Shown here piece after piece: positions 1-8,436 of a stretch of DNA of 11,072 nt. The DNA is from Euperipatoides rowelli (taxonomy: Eukaryota > Onychophora > Udeonychophora > Euonychophora > Peripatopsidae): the NCBI GenBank assembly GCA_003024985.2, contig PXIH01S0009034.1. The stretch is one strand, 5' to 3'. The notes under the pieces were generated by a model. That model saw only the letters and a program-made list of their open reading frames with translations, was not told where the DNA came from and did no database searches. How positions within the stretch are numbered: the stretch's first letter is position 1; each line of letters starts with the position of its first letter. A program made the position numbers and the translations under genes.

Positions 1-106
1 ACCTTGATGATTTTTTAAAAATATAATTATTTAGCTTTAAACCTGTGACAAATATTTTAAAATTGGTTAAGTTTTGCTATTTTTGTCATGATTACTAAAC
101 AAAATC

Positions 107-1424
107 ATGAAGAGAAACAGATCATGCTTGGACAGTTATAGACCCATATCCCTTACCAGTATGATTTGTAAGATAGCGGAGAGAATTATTCTAATCAGAT
201 TGAATGATGATATTAAAAAATATAATTTATTACCGGAATCCCAGTTTGGTTTTAGAGAGGGCTTGGGTTGTCTTGACAACTTAATGTTTACTCTTAGTGA
301 TATCACAAGAGCAAGAGAGAATAATAATCCCACTATAGGAGTCTATATAGATCTATCTAAGGTTTTAGATTATATTAATCCTGTCTTGCTATGCAATAAA
401 CTGGCAGTTTTGGGGAATTAAGTATCTATATATCCATTATATCATGGATATATAAATCGATTCTTAATTGGTCGTACAACCAAGTATCTATTGAGAGTTG
501 TGTCTCTATGAAATATGAAATAGGAAGGAACTACCCTTGCAGCCACTCTTTTCAACTTATTTATATCTGACCTTCCTAGAGACATAAATTCCCATATAAT
601 CCTATATGCGGACAATATAAAACTTATTCGTCAACTGAACAATAATAGAGACCTTATATTATAAGATGATTTAGACAAAATTGGGAGCTGGCTTGGTTTT
701 AATCACCCCTTTGTTAACTATGCTAAAACCCAATATGTGGCTTTAAGAATATAGACGTAGATATTAAATTAGATAATAATATAATAAAAAACGTTAATAC
801 AGTACGGGACTTATGCATTACTTTTGATTATAGATTCAATCATTCCAATTTTACATCTCATGTAGAAATTTTATTAAAAAAAATTTCACAGAGATTTGCA
901 TACATGTTTTGGATTTTTCCAGTAATGCCAATTTCCCTATTTTCATCTATATACAAAACTTACATCAAAAATAACCTAGACTATTGTCACTCGATATATT
1001 ATTGTCACAATATAACTGATTTCTATAAACTTAATAAATTATTTAGGAAATATACTAAACGAATTAACTCACTTAAACTACTTAGTTATTTAAATATACT
1101 TGATCAATAAAGATTATTTAAAATTATGTCGCCTCAGCAAAGTTACACAGGAGAGACTTCATTCAATACTACAAATACATTATTATAGAAAATAATAGAT
1201 GAAATTTATTCACTTTCAATACCGATTCTATTACTAGAGGCCACAATTTCAAAATTAAACCATTTTCTAAACCTTAAAATAGCGCCCATTTCTTCAGTAA
1301 TAGAGTTATCAATGCATGGAATTCTCTTCCTGACGAATTAGTTGAGGTGTCTTCATTTAACTCCTTTAAGTTGAAATTGGATGAGTATTTGTTTAAGCTG
1401 AGCTACTTCACTAATATGTCTTAG
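107..1424 (+). pseudogene. Decayed Jockey/CR1-like LINE reverse transcriptase, 5' part missing
   Basis: This is the RT and C-terminal region of a non-LTR retrotransposon polyprotein, which would copy element RNA into a chromosomal nick. Visible blocks in order are SYRPISL (about 134), SQFGFREGLG (about 240), the first catalytic block YIDLSK (about 345), a primer-grip-like stretch after a frameshift (about 530-590), LYADN (602-616) where YADD is expected, a connection region with SVRDLGITFD-like sequence (reads TVRDLCITFD, about 800), LDYC (about 977), and the C-terminal FFSNRVINAWNSLPDE block (about 1290-1340) typical of CR1/Jockey-type elements, ending at TAG 1422-1424. It is broken by several frameshifts and stops, for example near 420, 660, 755 and 1108. 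The endonuclease and ORF1 would lie before the window. Family-level assignment is firm; the clade (Jockey, CR1 or L2-like) is not settled. Confidence 0.85.
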
Positions 1425-1853
1425 ATATAAATATTTTTTTTTTTTTTCTAGAATTTTGATGATATTATAATGTTTTTTTTTTTTAGATTTTATTGTTATG
1501 TACTTGTATACGATTTACTATGTATTTTTGTTTTAACTAATATTTTGGATATAACTAACATTTTCCACTTTCCCATGAGCATTAGTGTGACGTACATCGT
1601 CTTCCACTCTGCCTTGGAAATCTCGCCTTATGCTTTACATTGTAGAGCGGTTATTGGATTATATGTATTTATTTTTTTAGTATCGTACAGTTTTTGTTGA
1701 GTTCTAACAATTTTTATGCTAGTAGAGATGCTGTAAATGTTTGTTGCGAGTGTAGAGTCAATTCTTTGGAGTACGCTGAATGTTACCTAGGCTTTGAAAA
1801 TCGGAACAGTTTATTTATTGTGAAGCTGTGGTAGTTTTTTTGTCTGTGGAAGT
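1425..1853. other. AT-rich non-coding stretch between two LINEs
   Basis: This stretch probably holds the 3' UTR of the upstream Jockey/CR1-like element followed by the 5' UTR of the L1-like element. It carries T runs near 1435-1449 and 1470-1482 and has no coding motif that I recognise. The open frame at 1470-1700 is rich in F, Y and I, as expected of T-rich DNA, and shows no family signature. The exact border between the two elements cannot be placed by eye: there is no clear target-site duplication or terminal repeat. A less AT-rich patch at about 1575-1660 may belong to the 5' UTR of the second element. Confidence 0.45.
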
Positions 1854-2869
1854 ATGGCTCAAGCAAGTTTCGTTCAAGCTGAAATTAATTATAGAGAAAA
1901 AGTAATGATAAACTTCAGAAAATATGCAGCTTTGGTTTAAGACACGTCAACGGTGTTTGTAATACTTGACACTAACTTTAAGCAACAGCAGTTGCAGTTC
2001 GCTCATTTGGTTGAGGTACTTCATGCTTTGGACTTGGTGCAAGTGCTGGCATAATATAACAAATTGGACAACAGTTTTTACAACTTTATTGATTTTGAAA
2101 ATAATGCTGCATTGTCTAAATTTTTGTGCCCAATTCGAGAAGTTGGGTGAGTCTTTTGTTATTTTTGCTAATAGTCTATCCTCACTTTATATTGTCGATA
2201 TTACTATTCTATGGATGCCGGTAAAAATTGTGATGAAGGATATAGCTCAAGTGTTTATGCTGTTTGGTGAAGTGTTATCTTTAAAGCCTACTAAGCTTAA
2301 TATTAAGGATAAAAAGATGATTGCTACTAAGCCCATTTTTATTATGTTTGCACTTGGTAAAGACATTACTATTGAAGATTTGCCTTACGCTATCGAATCC
2401 ACAGGTGGGTTATGTGGATGGGTGCAGACAAGATTGCGGAAGCAAATTTGTTTTAGATGTGCGGATAGCCATATTGCTGCCCTTTGTCCACTTTAGTGGT
2501 GTTCTAGGTGTAAAGCATTATGTTTGAAAGAGCATGCTTGTAAGCAGAGTTATAGGCATGCCTTGCTTCGGGGGCATTGGTTCTTTTACACAGCCTTCAC
2601 AAGATGGATCCTTGGTTGGTATTCCTTAGACGAGTCTGCTTAAGAAAGTCATTGAAAGTATTTTTGGTGATTCTGCATTGCTTTTGGATGATTCTCCCTC
2701 TACTGTGGTTGGTTCAGGGGAAGAGCTTTCTAGTATGGTGGATAAGTCTAAAAGATTTAGGGCAGAAACAAGTCATGGTAATTTATCTAACTATGGCCAA
2801 ACTGAGCTGGATATGCAAGCTGTGATATTATTACATGGGCTGCAGACTAATTTACCAGATCCCAAGTGA
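1854..2869 (+). pseudogene. ORF1 (gag-like, zinc-knuckle RNA-binding protein) of the L1-like LINE
   Basis: ORF1 proteins of this group bind element RNA in the cytoplasmic RNP. I start it at ATG 1854 because the frame begins with MAQASFVQAEINYREK and stays protein-like up to a stop at 1938-1940 and through it to about 2050. After a frameshift near 2100-2150 the frame continues to a C-terminal basic and cysteine-rich block: CFRCADSHIAALC (2449-2487) has zinc-knuckle spacing CX2CX3HX4C, and after a TAG at 2494-2496 a second cluster CSRCKALCLKEHAC (about 2500-2541) follows in the same frame. A last acidic, serine-rich part continues in another frame (about 2640-2869) and ends at a TGA. The reconstructed length is about 338 codons, normal for an L1/Tx1-type ORF1. 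At least two stops and two frameshifts make it dead. Confidence 0.7.
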
Positions 2870-3326
2870 TGGTAGCCTATACTCTGTTATGATGGCGACT
2901 GATAGAAGTGAAGGACTTCTTAGCCTAATGGTAGTGGCGGGTGGAATAAGTTTGTTGATACTACAGGGGTATGTATGTTATTTTGTTGGTGGTGTCTCTG
3001 TATTGAGATGCTGTGGGGGATGGATGGGGCGATTTAGCTGCTATATAGCCAGATGGATTAGGTTTAGTGTATGTTTTTTGCTTGTTTTTTTTTTTTTTTT
3101 TTTTGATAGAAGAGTGATTCTATTTAACTTAAGTGTGTATAATATTTATTTAAGTGTGTACGGTATGATTCGAATATATGTTTGGATGCAATATTTGTCT
3201 ATTTTCACATTAGTGACCAATGTAAACCAATGTTTAATGTTATGTGGTTCATACACTTTCGGTTGAGTATACAATGTCTTACGGCTTGTGGGCTAATATA
3301 TGGCCAACAACTATTTATAATATACA
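2870..3326 (+). other. Inter-ORF spacer of the L1-like LINE with a T20 run
   Basis: This spacer separates ORF1 from ORF2. An open frame crosses it (2835-3266), but its translation is a hydrophobic mix from T-rich DNA with no family motif, so I do not call a gene. The residual frame at about 2885-2965 might be the extreme C-terminus of ORF1 after a frameshift. A 20-base T run lies at 3085-3104. No promoter or structured RNA is apparent. Confidence 0.5.
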
Positions 3327-3990
3327 ATGACTGGTCCACCTAATTCTTTTAAAATTTTGTCCTTGAATGTTAAAGGATGTAATCAATATTTAAATAAAAT
3401 GAGGATTAATAATTTCTTGTTGAGGAATAATATTGAAATAGTTGTCCTGAAAGAAACAAAGGTCAAAGTTGATGCCATATGTACGTATGGTGTATTTGAA
3501 AGGAATTTTCATGTTGTTGTTTTTTTGGTGTGGTGTGCATACAGCAAAGAGAGGGGTGGCCATACTCATTGATAAAGCTCTTGCAGTGTTGTTGACATTA
3601 ACATTATTAGGAAAACTGACAGGATGCTGGTGATTCAATTTTATATGCATAGGCAGAGCTATGTCCTTGTTAATTATTATGCACCAAATAATCTCTGTTT
3701 AAATAGAGCACTATCTAGGGAATTAATTTCTCATATACCTGGTGCTGATTGTAATGTAATTATTACTGGCGACTTTAATACTGTGTGTTTGGAGCATCTT
3801 TATGAGTTTAATCAATTTTTAGTATGAGGGATATAAAGGATGCTGCTCTTATAAAACAATTGGGTCACTTCCCACTCATTATTCTACCACGTCAAACAGG
3901 CTGGATTATGTTTTATTTAAACAGGTTAATTTTTATATGAATAGTTATGAGGTTAAGCCGGTTGGGTTTTCTGATCATGGTGCAGTTATG
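3327..3990 (+). other. APE-type endonuclease domain of ORF2
   Basis: The domain nicks the target DNA to prime reverse transcription. Visible family motifs are ILSLNVKG (the LNVNG position; the second Asn is Lys here), VVLKETKV carrying the metal-binding Glu (QETK in relatives), RGVAILI after a frameshift (about 3553), NYYAPNN (about 3673), GDFN (3778-3789), RLDYVLF (about 3898) and the catalytic SDH (3970-3978). The main acidic and histidine residues survive although the reading frame breaks at least three times. This separates the element from LINEs that use a restriction-like endonuclease. Confidence 0.85.
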
Positions 3991-4635
3991 GTAGAGTTCT
4001 ATAGGAATTCTCATGGGAGGGATGTCATTACTCAAATATTTGTTCAGAGGCACCCATTTATCCAGCCTGCATTTTGGTTTAATGTTAATCAAATGTCATT
4101 AATATATATTGATTACAATAGGTATTTGTTTAGGGATAATATATCATTGGTAGATTGGTGTATTTTTAAGCAGAGGTTTTCTGAAATATTATTGCAAGCT
4201 AGTTATTCTTTTAGAGATAAGTTACATAGGGATATTTTCAGGGTGCAAGGGTTTATAGATGTTTTGCAGAATATTAATGGTGCAGCTATTCCGTTTTTTT
4301 TTTAAGTGTAAAAAGGAGCTGCCTGTGCTTATGGCTCAAAAGGAGGCTGTGCATAACATTATATTTAGAAGGCAGTTAATTGCTTCACATAATTAATTGG
4401 TGTATCTTTCAAAGATAGATTGTTCAATAAACATAAAGCAGCAAGTTTTAGTAATCTATTAGTTGACAAAAGAGTCAAGTTTGATTCAGGCTATTTTAAC
4501 ACATCTATATGTGCTATATGATGATAATAATGGTCATTCTGCATTAGAGATGGTGATTTTCAGTTTGATATTGATTCATGTGTTAATTAAATCAATTTTG
4601 TTATGGATACAAAATTAATTGTTGGTATGGTACAT

Positions 4636-6133
4636 TGAGTCGTTGAACAAAAAGAGTTCCCCCGGGCCTGATTTGATATCATTTGATTTGTTTAAATTGT
4701 TTGAACATTTGTTTGTGCCAAAGTACATTTATAGTCAACAAGTCCTATTAAAGTGGAAGTTCATATTCATTCCATCTTTGAATGACTTCTTGTAATATTT
4801 GCAGGTGGTCCTTGGTGCTAAATCTACTACTGAAGTTAGCATGTTCTTTTGATTGAGCCTCATCCAATTTTTTTTTTTTTTGCAATCTATTTGTCAGAAC
4901 CTTGGTGAAAATTTTATATATGACTGTTAACAAGCTTATAGGTCTGTGGGTTTTAAGGTCTTCAGTACAATATTAAGACATTATTACTGCATCCAATTGG
5001 TAAATTTCTTTGTTTTAAGATTCTGTAAAACATTGAGTGAGTGTTATTTCTAGTTCTTCACTACCAGCTTTTATAATAGCAATTGTTACTTTCTTTTCCT
5101 GGTGCCTTTTCTTTCTTATATGTTTCATTACATACTTNACTTTTTCTGTTAGTATATGTGATTTATCAATCATTGTTTCAATCAAATTATTTTTGTCTTC
5201 TTTTTGGTCTTCTTCTTTAATGTTTGCATTAATCAATTCAATATGATATTGTGCCTTGTAAAATTCTTCAACTCTTTCAACAAGAAATTCTTTCTTCTAA
5301 TAATGGTACTAACATTTATTGATTTCACAATTGTTTTATTATGTGCCGTTTATCTCGTCTTATACTATTTTTTTTTCAAAAAAAAATATTTGTGCTGTAT
5401 CCAATGTATCGTTAAATGATTATAGACCAATTAACATCCAGGATTTTGACTCAAAAATGTATGCTAAAATTTTAAATGATATACTAGCTGAGGTATTGCC
5501 TACAATGCTGTCCAGGTTTCACTTTTCATTAAAAGGTAGAAATATTCATTCGGCATTGTTATTGTTCCAACAGGCAATTTTTCACATCAAGACTAACAAA
5601 CTTGAGAATGCAGTGATCATATTTTTAGATGTTTCCAAAGCTTACGATAATGTTAATCATAGGTATTTGGTATCATGTTTGTTTAAATTATTTGGAGCAT
5701 CGAATCTTAGGGGTATAATCAATTATGTTACTAACAAAAGAGTTTTTTTGAAATATAATAATTTGTTATATGATGGGTTGGTGTTAAAAAATAGTATTAC
5801 CCAGGGGTCACCCCTTAGTATGAATCTGTTTGCAGTTTATTTGGATAATCTTATCAGATCAATGAAACAATGTTGGGGTTTGGCAATGATAATACTATTA
5901 TTATTATTGCATTTTCGTATGTGGATGATGTGACGATTATGTTAAAAAATAAGAAGAGTGTTTCATATGTTTTTAGAATTATTGCTGCTTTTTCTGAGAG
6001 GACTGGGTCGATATTTAATAAGAGTAAGACTGTTGTTTGGCTACCTTATAAATATGTCATAATGGATAGATTTTCAAAGGAAAAGCCTGCAAAGATTTTG
6101 GGACTACCGTTTCCTTTTATTGGAGTCATATGA
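4636..6133 (+). other. Reverse-transcriptase domain of ORF2, split by a 587-bp segment
   Basis: The domain begins with LNKKSSPGPDLISFD (about 4636-4680), breaks off at 4730, and resumes with KKNICAVSNVSLNDYRPINI (about 5380-5440). It continues through FLDVSKAYDNVNH (first catalytic Asp, about 5620), TQGSPLSM (about 5799-5822) and, after a frameshift, YVDD (5918-5929) followed by the KSKTVVWL and KILGLPF blocks. All three catalytic aspartates are present, so decay here is by frameshift and insertion rather than active-site loss. LNDYRPI and YVDD are typical of the L1 superfamily. Only a few residues of the domain appear to be lost at the insertion point. Confidence 0.87.
4731..5317 (-). mobile_element. 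Internal fragment of an RTE-clade LINE inside the L1-like RT domain
   Basis: On the minus strand this encodes the N-terminal part of an RTE-type reverse transcriptase: a lysine-rich linker with MINANIKEEDQKED (about 5200-5236), IIKAGSEELEITL (about 5060), RPISL (about 4935-4950), VIYKIFTKVLTNRL (about 4885-4928) and LDEAQSKEHANFSSRFST (about 4812-4866). It is about 97% identical by eye to 9311-9893 in the same orientation, with roughly 18 substitutions plus indels, including a T14 run (4868-4881) where the other copy has TTCTTTTTT. It starts inside catalytic block A and has neither the 5' nor the 3' end of its parent element. An unresolved base (N) lies at 5138. Confidence 0.9.
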
Positions 6134-7166
6134 GAACTGTGGTGCAGAATCAGATTATTGAACAGACTTCTCTCATTGTTAAAAAATTCAATGTAAATAT
6201 ATTTCTATCAAAGCTCGTATTAATATTATTAATTCTTTTGTGTTTCCCAAAATTAACTTTTGCATACCTCATGTTAAATTTACCTAGAAGTTTATTAATA
6301 AGATGCATTCCTTGTGTAATTTGATATTGTGGCGGACTAAGTTGGTCACAATTGGTAAGAGTAAGCTGATGTTGCCTGTGAGGATGGGGGTATTGGTCTC
6401 TATAATCTTTCTACATTTATGCTGACTGTTAAATCCAATGCATGGATAAAGTATGTGGAATATTTTGATCAAATTGTACCTGGTCAGCCAGTGGAACAGA
6501 CGGATACGCCTCCCCCCTTTCCTCGTAATCATCAGTTGGATCACTTAAAGACCGCGTATGGGCTTTTGATGGATGAGTTTAATGTTTAGATTATGCTTTA
6601 ATGTACTCATAGAATGTATCTGGAACATAAGTTGATTGATTTTAGGCCTGACCCTGTTTTATCATTGTGGGGTTATGTTTATAAGTATTTTAAGTCTCTG
6701 TTGATACCACCAAATTTAAATTATTTTGCTTATAAAACAATACATTGTGCGCATTTTACTAATGAACGACTGGTCTAGAGATATTCTTTGAATGTTAGCA
6801 CTCAATGTGTTTTTTGTCAGCACACGGATGATATCCACCATCGGGTTTTTTTATTGCCATTATTTTTCCGAATTGCAGGTAATGATTGACCAGGCTGTAC
6901 ATTATAGCTTTTCGAACTCTAATGTATTAACATTAATTTTGGTCTCTTGGCAGCTGAGAGATGTAGGCTGGTTAATTTTTTATACAGCATTTGTCATTTG
7001 AAAAATCCGAAATCTTATGTTTTTTCAGAATATGAAGGTTAGACCAAAAAAATTTTTTTTGCTTCAGATTAGGAAATTATTTGGTGTGGATTCATCTTTG
7101 TTGCCTTTTGATATTTTTATAAAGAAATGGGCCAATGTTAAAATGTGGGCTTTTGTGATTAAGTAA
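6134..7166 (+). other. C-terminal region of ORF2 with zinc motif
   Basis: This part follows the RT thumb and in relatives helps bind element RNA. Visible blocks are KINFCIPHVKF-like sequence (about 6250-6285), LWRTKLVTIGKSKLMLPV (about 6325-6380) followed in another frame by LYNLSTFMLTVKSNAWIKY (about 6397-6453), and a cysteine-histidine cluster CVFCQHTDDIHH (6806-6841) completed by YC after a frameshift in a T run near 6846. The cluster fits the CX2C...H...C motif found at the C-terminus of L1-superfamily ORF2. The frame ends VKMWAFVIK at TAA 7164-7166. Stops near 6588 and 6775 and several frameshifts show decay. Confidence 0.7.
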
Positions 7167-7459
7167 CTTATTATTTTTGTGATTTATTTCTTTTTTTTCT
7201 TTCTTTGTGTGACCTGATATCTATGTGGTGGGTAGATATTGGGTAATCGTGTTTGATATCTTATGTCAAGATGTATGTATTATTTGTTTGTGTCTTATTA
7301 AAATATATGTTAAGGGGTGACATTATCTTTATAAAAAAAATAACTCAACATATTCCTAATTGGCCTGTACTATACTATACTTTGATATGATTGTATTATA
7401 GGATTGAAAAGCTTTGCTTATTATAACCTGATGATAAATAAAATAAAAATAAAATAAAT
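7167..7459 (+). other. 3' UTR and A-rich tail of the L1-like LINE
   Basis: About 270 bases of AT-rich non-coding DNA follow the ORF2 stop and end in CCTGATGATAAATA and a simple tail of AAAT/AAAAAT units (7434-7458). A short A-rich repeat right after a LINE 3' UTR is the expected 3' terminus made by target-primed reverse transcription. The small repeat ACTATACTATAC lies near 7368-7380. No target-site duplication could be paired with the uncertain 5' end. Confidence 0.6.
7434..7458 (+). repeat. AAATA/AAAAT simple tail ending the LINE
   Basis: The stretch is composed of irregular ATAAATA, AAATAAAAAT and AAAATAAA units. It marks the change from LINE 3' UTR to the unrelated sequence that begins TTGGTAGCC at 7458-7466, so it sets the right border of the element. 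Confidence 0.6.
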
Positions 7460-8436
7460 TGGTAGCCATAAATTTTAAGAGAAAATGGTTCAGACCTGAA
7501 ACAAAGGTTAAAGTGGTAGGGAGGAACTTTGTCAAACATCAGTTATAGTATTCTTTGAGAGGCAATATTAAATAATTTGAAAACTTTGGTGGGCTGTGTG
7601 CATAGTGCAACAAAATGTATGGTCAAATTTTTGGTAATAAAATAAGACTTAGCCTATAAAGCATGTGTTAAAATAACAAACATGGCACATAAACATGACA
7701 CAAAGCATACAAACAATTTTATTAATATTTTCTGACATTTTGAGAGTCCTAAAAAGTACTTAGTGTAAGAAAAAAAAAGTTAAATTCCAATGATGTAATA
7801 TTGGTGACTGATATCCTGAAGGAAGGCACATAGATTTGAACATTGATTGTGCAGTATGCAGACTAAATCTCACTGATGCAGTACTTGACTGAAAATAAAG
7901 CATAAAATCCTTGAACTTGTACAACAAAAACTTAAATTTCACTTGCTTGATATTTTTTTTAAAATGAATTTCCTTTCCAGAGAGGGAATTTTATTCTCAT
8001 ATTTTATTATTATTTACAAGGTATTTCAATCACAAATTCTATTAGTGTTTTTAACAAGTTTCTTGAATCTTTTACAGAAAGGCAGCCATCTACTTTATTT
8101 TTGTCTGTCTCCCAGAAGATCCATTACTCAATCAAAGCTTTCTTTATTGGAGCCTAAGAATGAAAATCTCCCTAGTCAGACATCTTTCATGAAAGAAAGG
8201 ATTTGATATTTTGGGTCAGACCTGTGGTTCTTGAACCAGACCACAGTACATATCTTAGAGCTTATGATGATAACTAGGTTAATATTATGTAGAAGAATTA
8301 TTGTATAAAATAATGCAGTAACTTTAAAGGAGGGTGCACAAAGTAAAAGAGAAAGAGCATGAGATATTGAATTTCACAAACTACTTAAAGAGGAAATGAC
8401 GCAATAAGGATAAAGGCAGACATGAAAAATACAATA
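7460..8436. other. AT-rich unique-looking region with no recognised gene
   Basis: This is the longest part of the window in which I see no transposon protein. It has a local A run (7769-7777), two short imperfect hairpins (for example CTGTGGT/ACCACAG at 8222-8228 and 8240-8246) and an 87-codon open frame at 7943-8206 of uncertain meaning. Within 7960-8206 there are pyrimidine tracts followed by AG (ending 7980, 8077 and 8115) and one AAG|GTATTT donor-like site at 8021, which together resemble small exons. The composition is AT-rich enough for such signals to arise by chance. The last 200 bases may contain the 3' flank of the Tc1 fragment, but I could not identify a terminal inverted repeat. 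Confidence 0.4.

Larger units (their letters stand above)
3327..7166 (+). pseudogene. ORF2 (endonuclease plus reverse transcriptase) of the L1-like LINE
   Basis: ORF2 nicks target DNA and reverse-transcribes element RNA at the nick. The order of domains is APE-like endonuclease (3327-3990), a linker (about 3990-4635), the reverse transcriptase (4636-4730, resuming at about 5319, to 6133), and a C-terminal region with a zinc motif (to TAA 7164-7166). I start at ATG 3327 because MTGPPNSFKILSLNVKG places the first endonuclease motif close to the N-terminus, as usual. Frame changes occur near 3530-3600, 3820, 3900, 4300, 5880, 6130 and 6850, with in-frame stops besides. Without the 587-bp insertion the coding length is about 1,080 codons, close to the family norm. 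The product is certainly non-functional in this copy. Confidence 0.85.
1700..7459 (+). mobile_element. Near full-length L1/Tx1-like LINE, inactive
   Basis: The element has the two-ORF layout of the L1 superfamily. A zinc-knuckle ORF1 (1854-2869) is followed by an ORF2 (3327-7166) with APE endonuclease, reverse transcriptase and a C-terminal CCHC-like motif, and then a 3' UTR ending in an A-rich simple tail. The left border is approximate because no 5' landmark or target-site duplication could be seen. The coding frames are broken at many places, so the copy cannot make its own proteins. The RT domain is additionally split by a 587-bp foreign segment at 4731-5317. Removing that segment, the element is about 5.2 kb, a normal size for this group. 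Placement closer to Tx1-type than to mammalian L1 is inferred from the zinc-knuckle ORF1 and the ORF2 C-terminus. Confidence 0.8.

Noticed and set aside
1470-1700. 76-codon open frame rich in Phe, Tyr, Ile and Val
   Set aside because: It begins in a T run, shows no family motif, and its hydrophobic composition is what T-rich DNA gives by chance.
2835-3266. 143-codon open frame with hydrophobic and Phe-rich segments resembling a membrane protein
   Set aside because: It lies in the inter-ORF spacer of the LINE, crosses a T20 run that supplies the Phe stretch, and starts as a shadow of the ORF1 C-terminus.
5366-5388. T9-C-A9 inverted repeat looking like a terminator hairpin
   Set aside because: It sits inside the RT coding region of a eukaryotic LINE and is a homopolymer accident; intrinsic terminators are not expected here.
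5037-5419. Plus-strand open frames with Phe-rich, membrane-like sequence
   Set aside because: They are antisense shadows of the RTE fragment; the same antisense frame appears at 9613-9822 because the two segments are duplicates.
7760-7942. 60-codon minus-strand open frame
   Set aside because: No recognisable motif, bounded by A/T runs, and no upstream signal; a chance frame.
8222-8246. Short inverted repeat CTGTGGT...ACCACAG near the Tc1 fragment, considered as a terminal repeat
   Set aside because: The arms are only 7 bases, and there is no TA duplication or matching partner at the other end of the transposase fragment.
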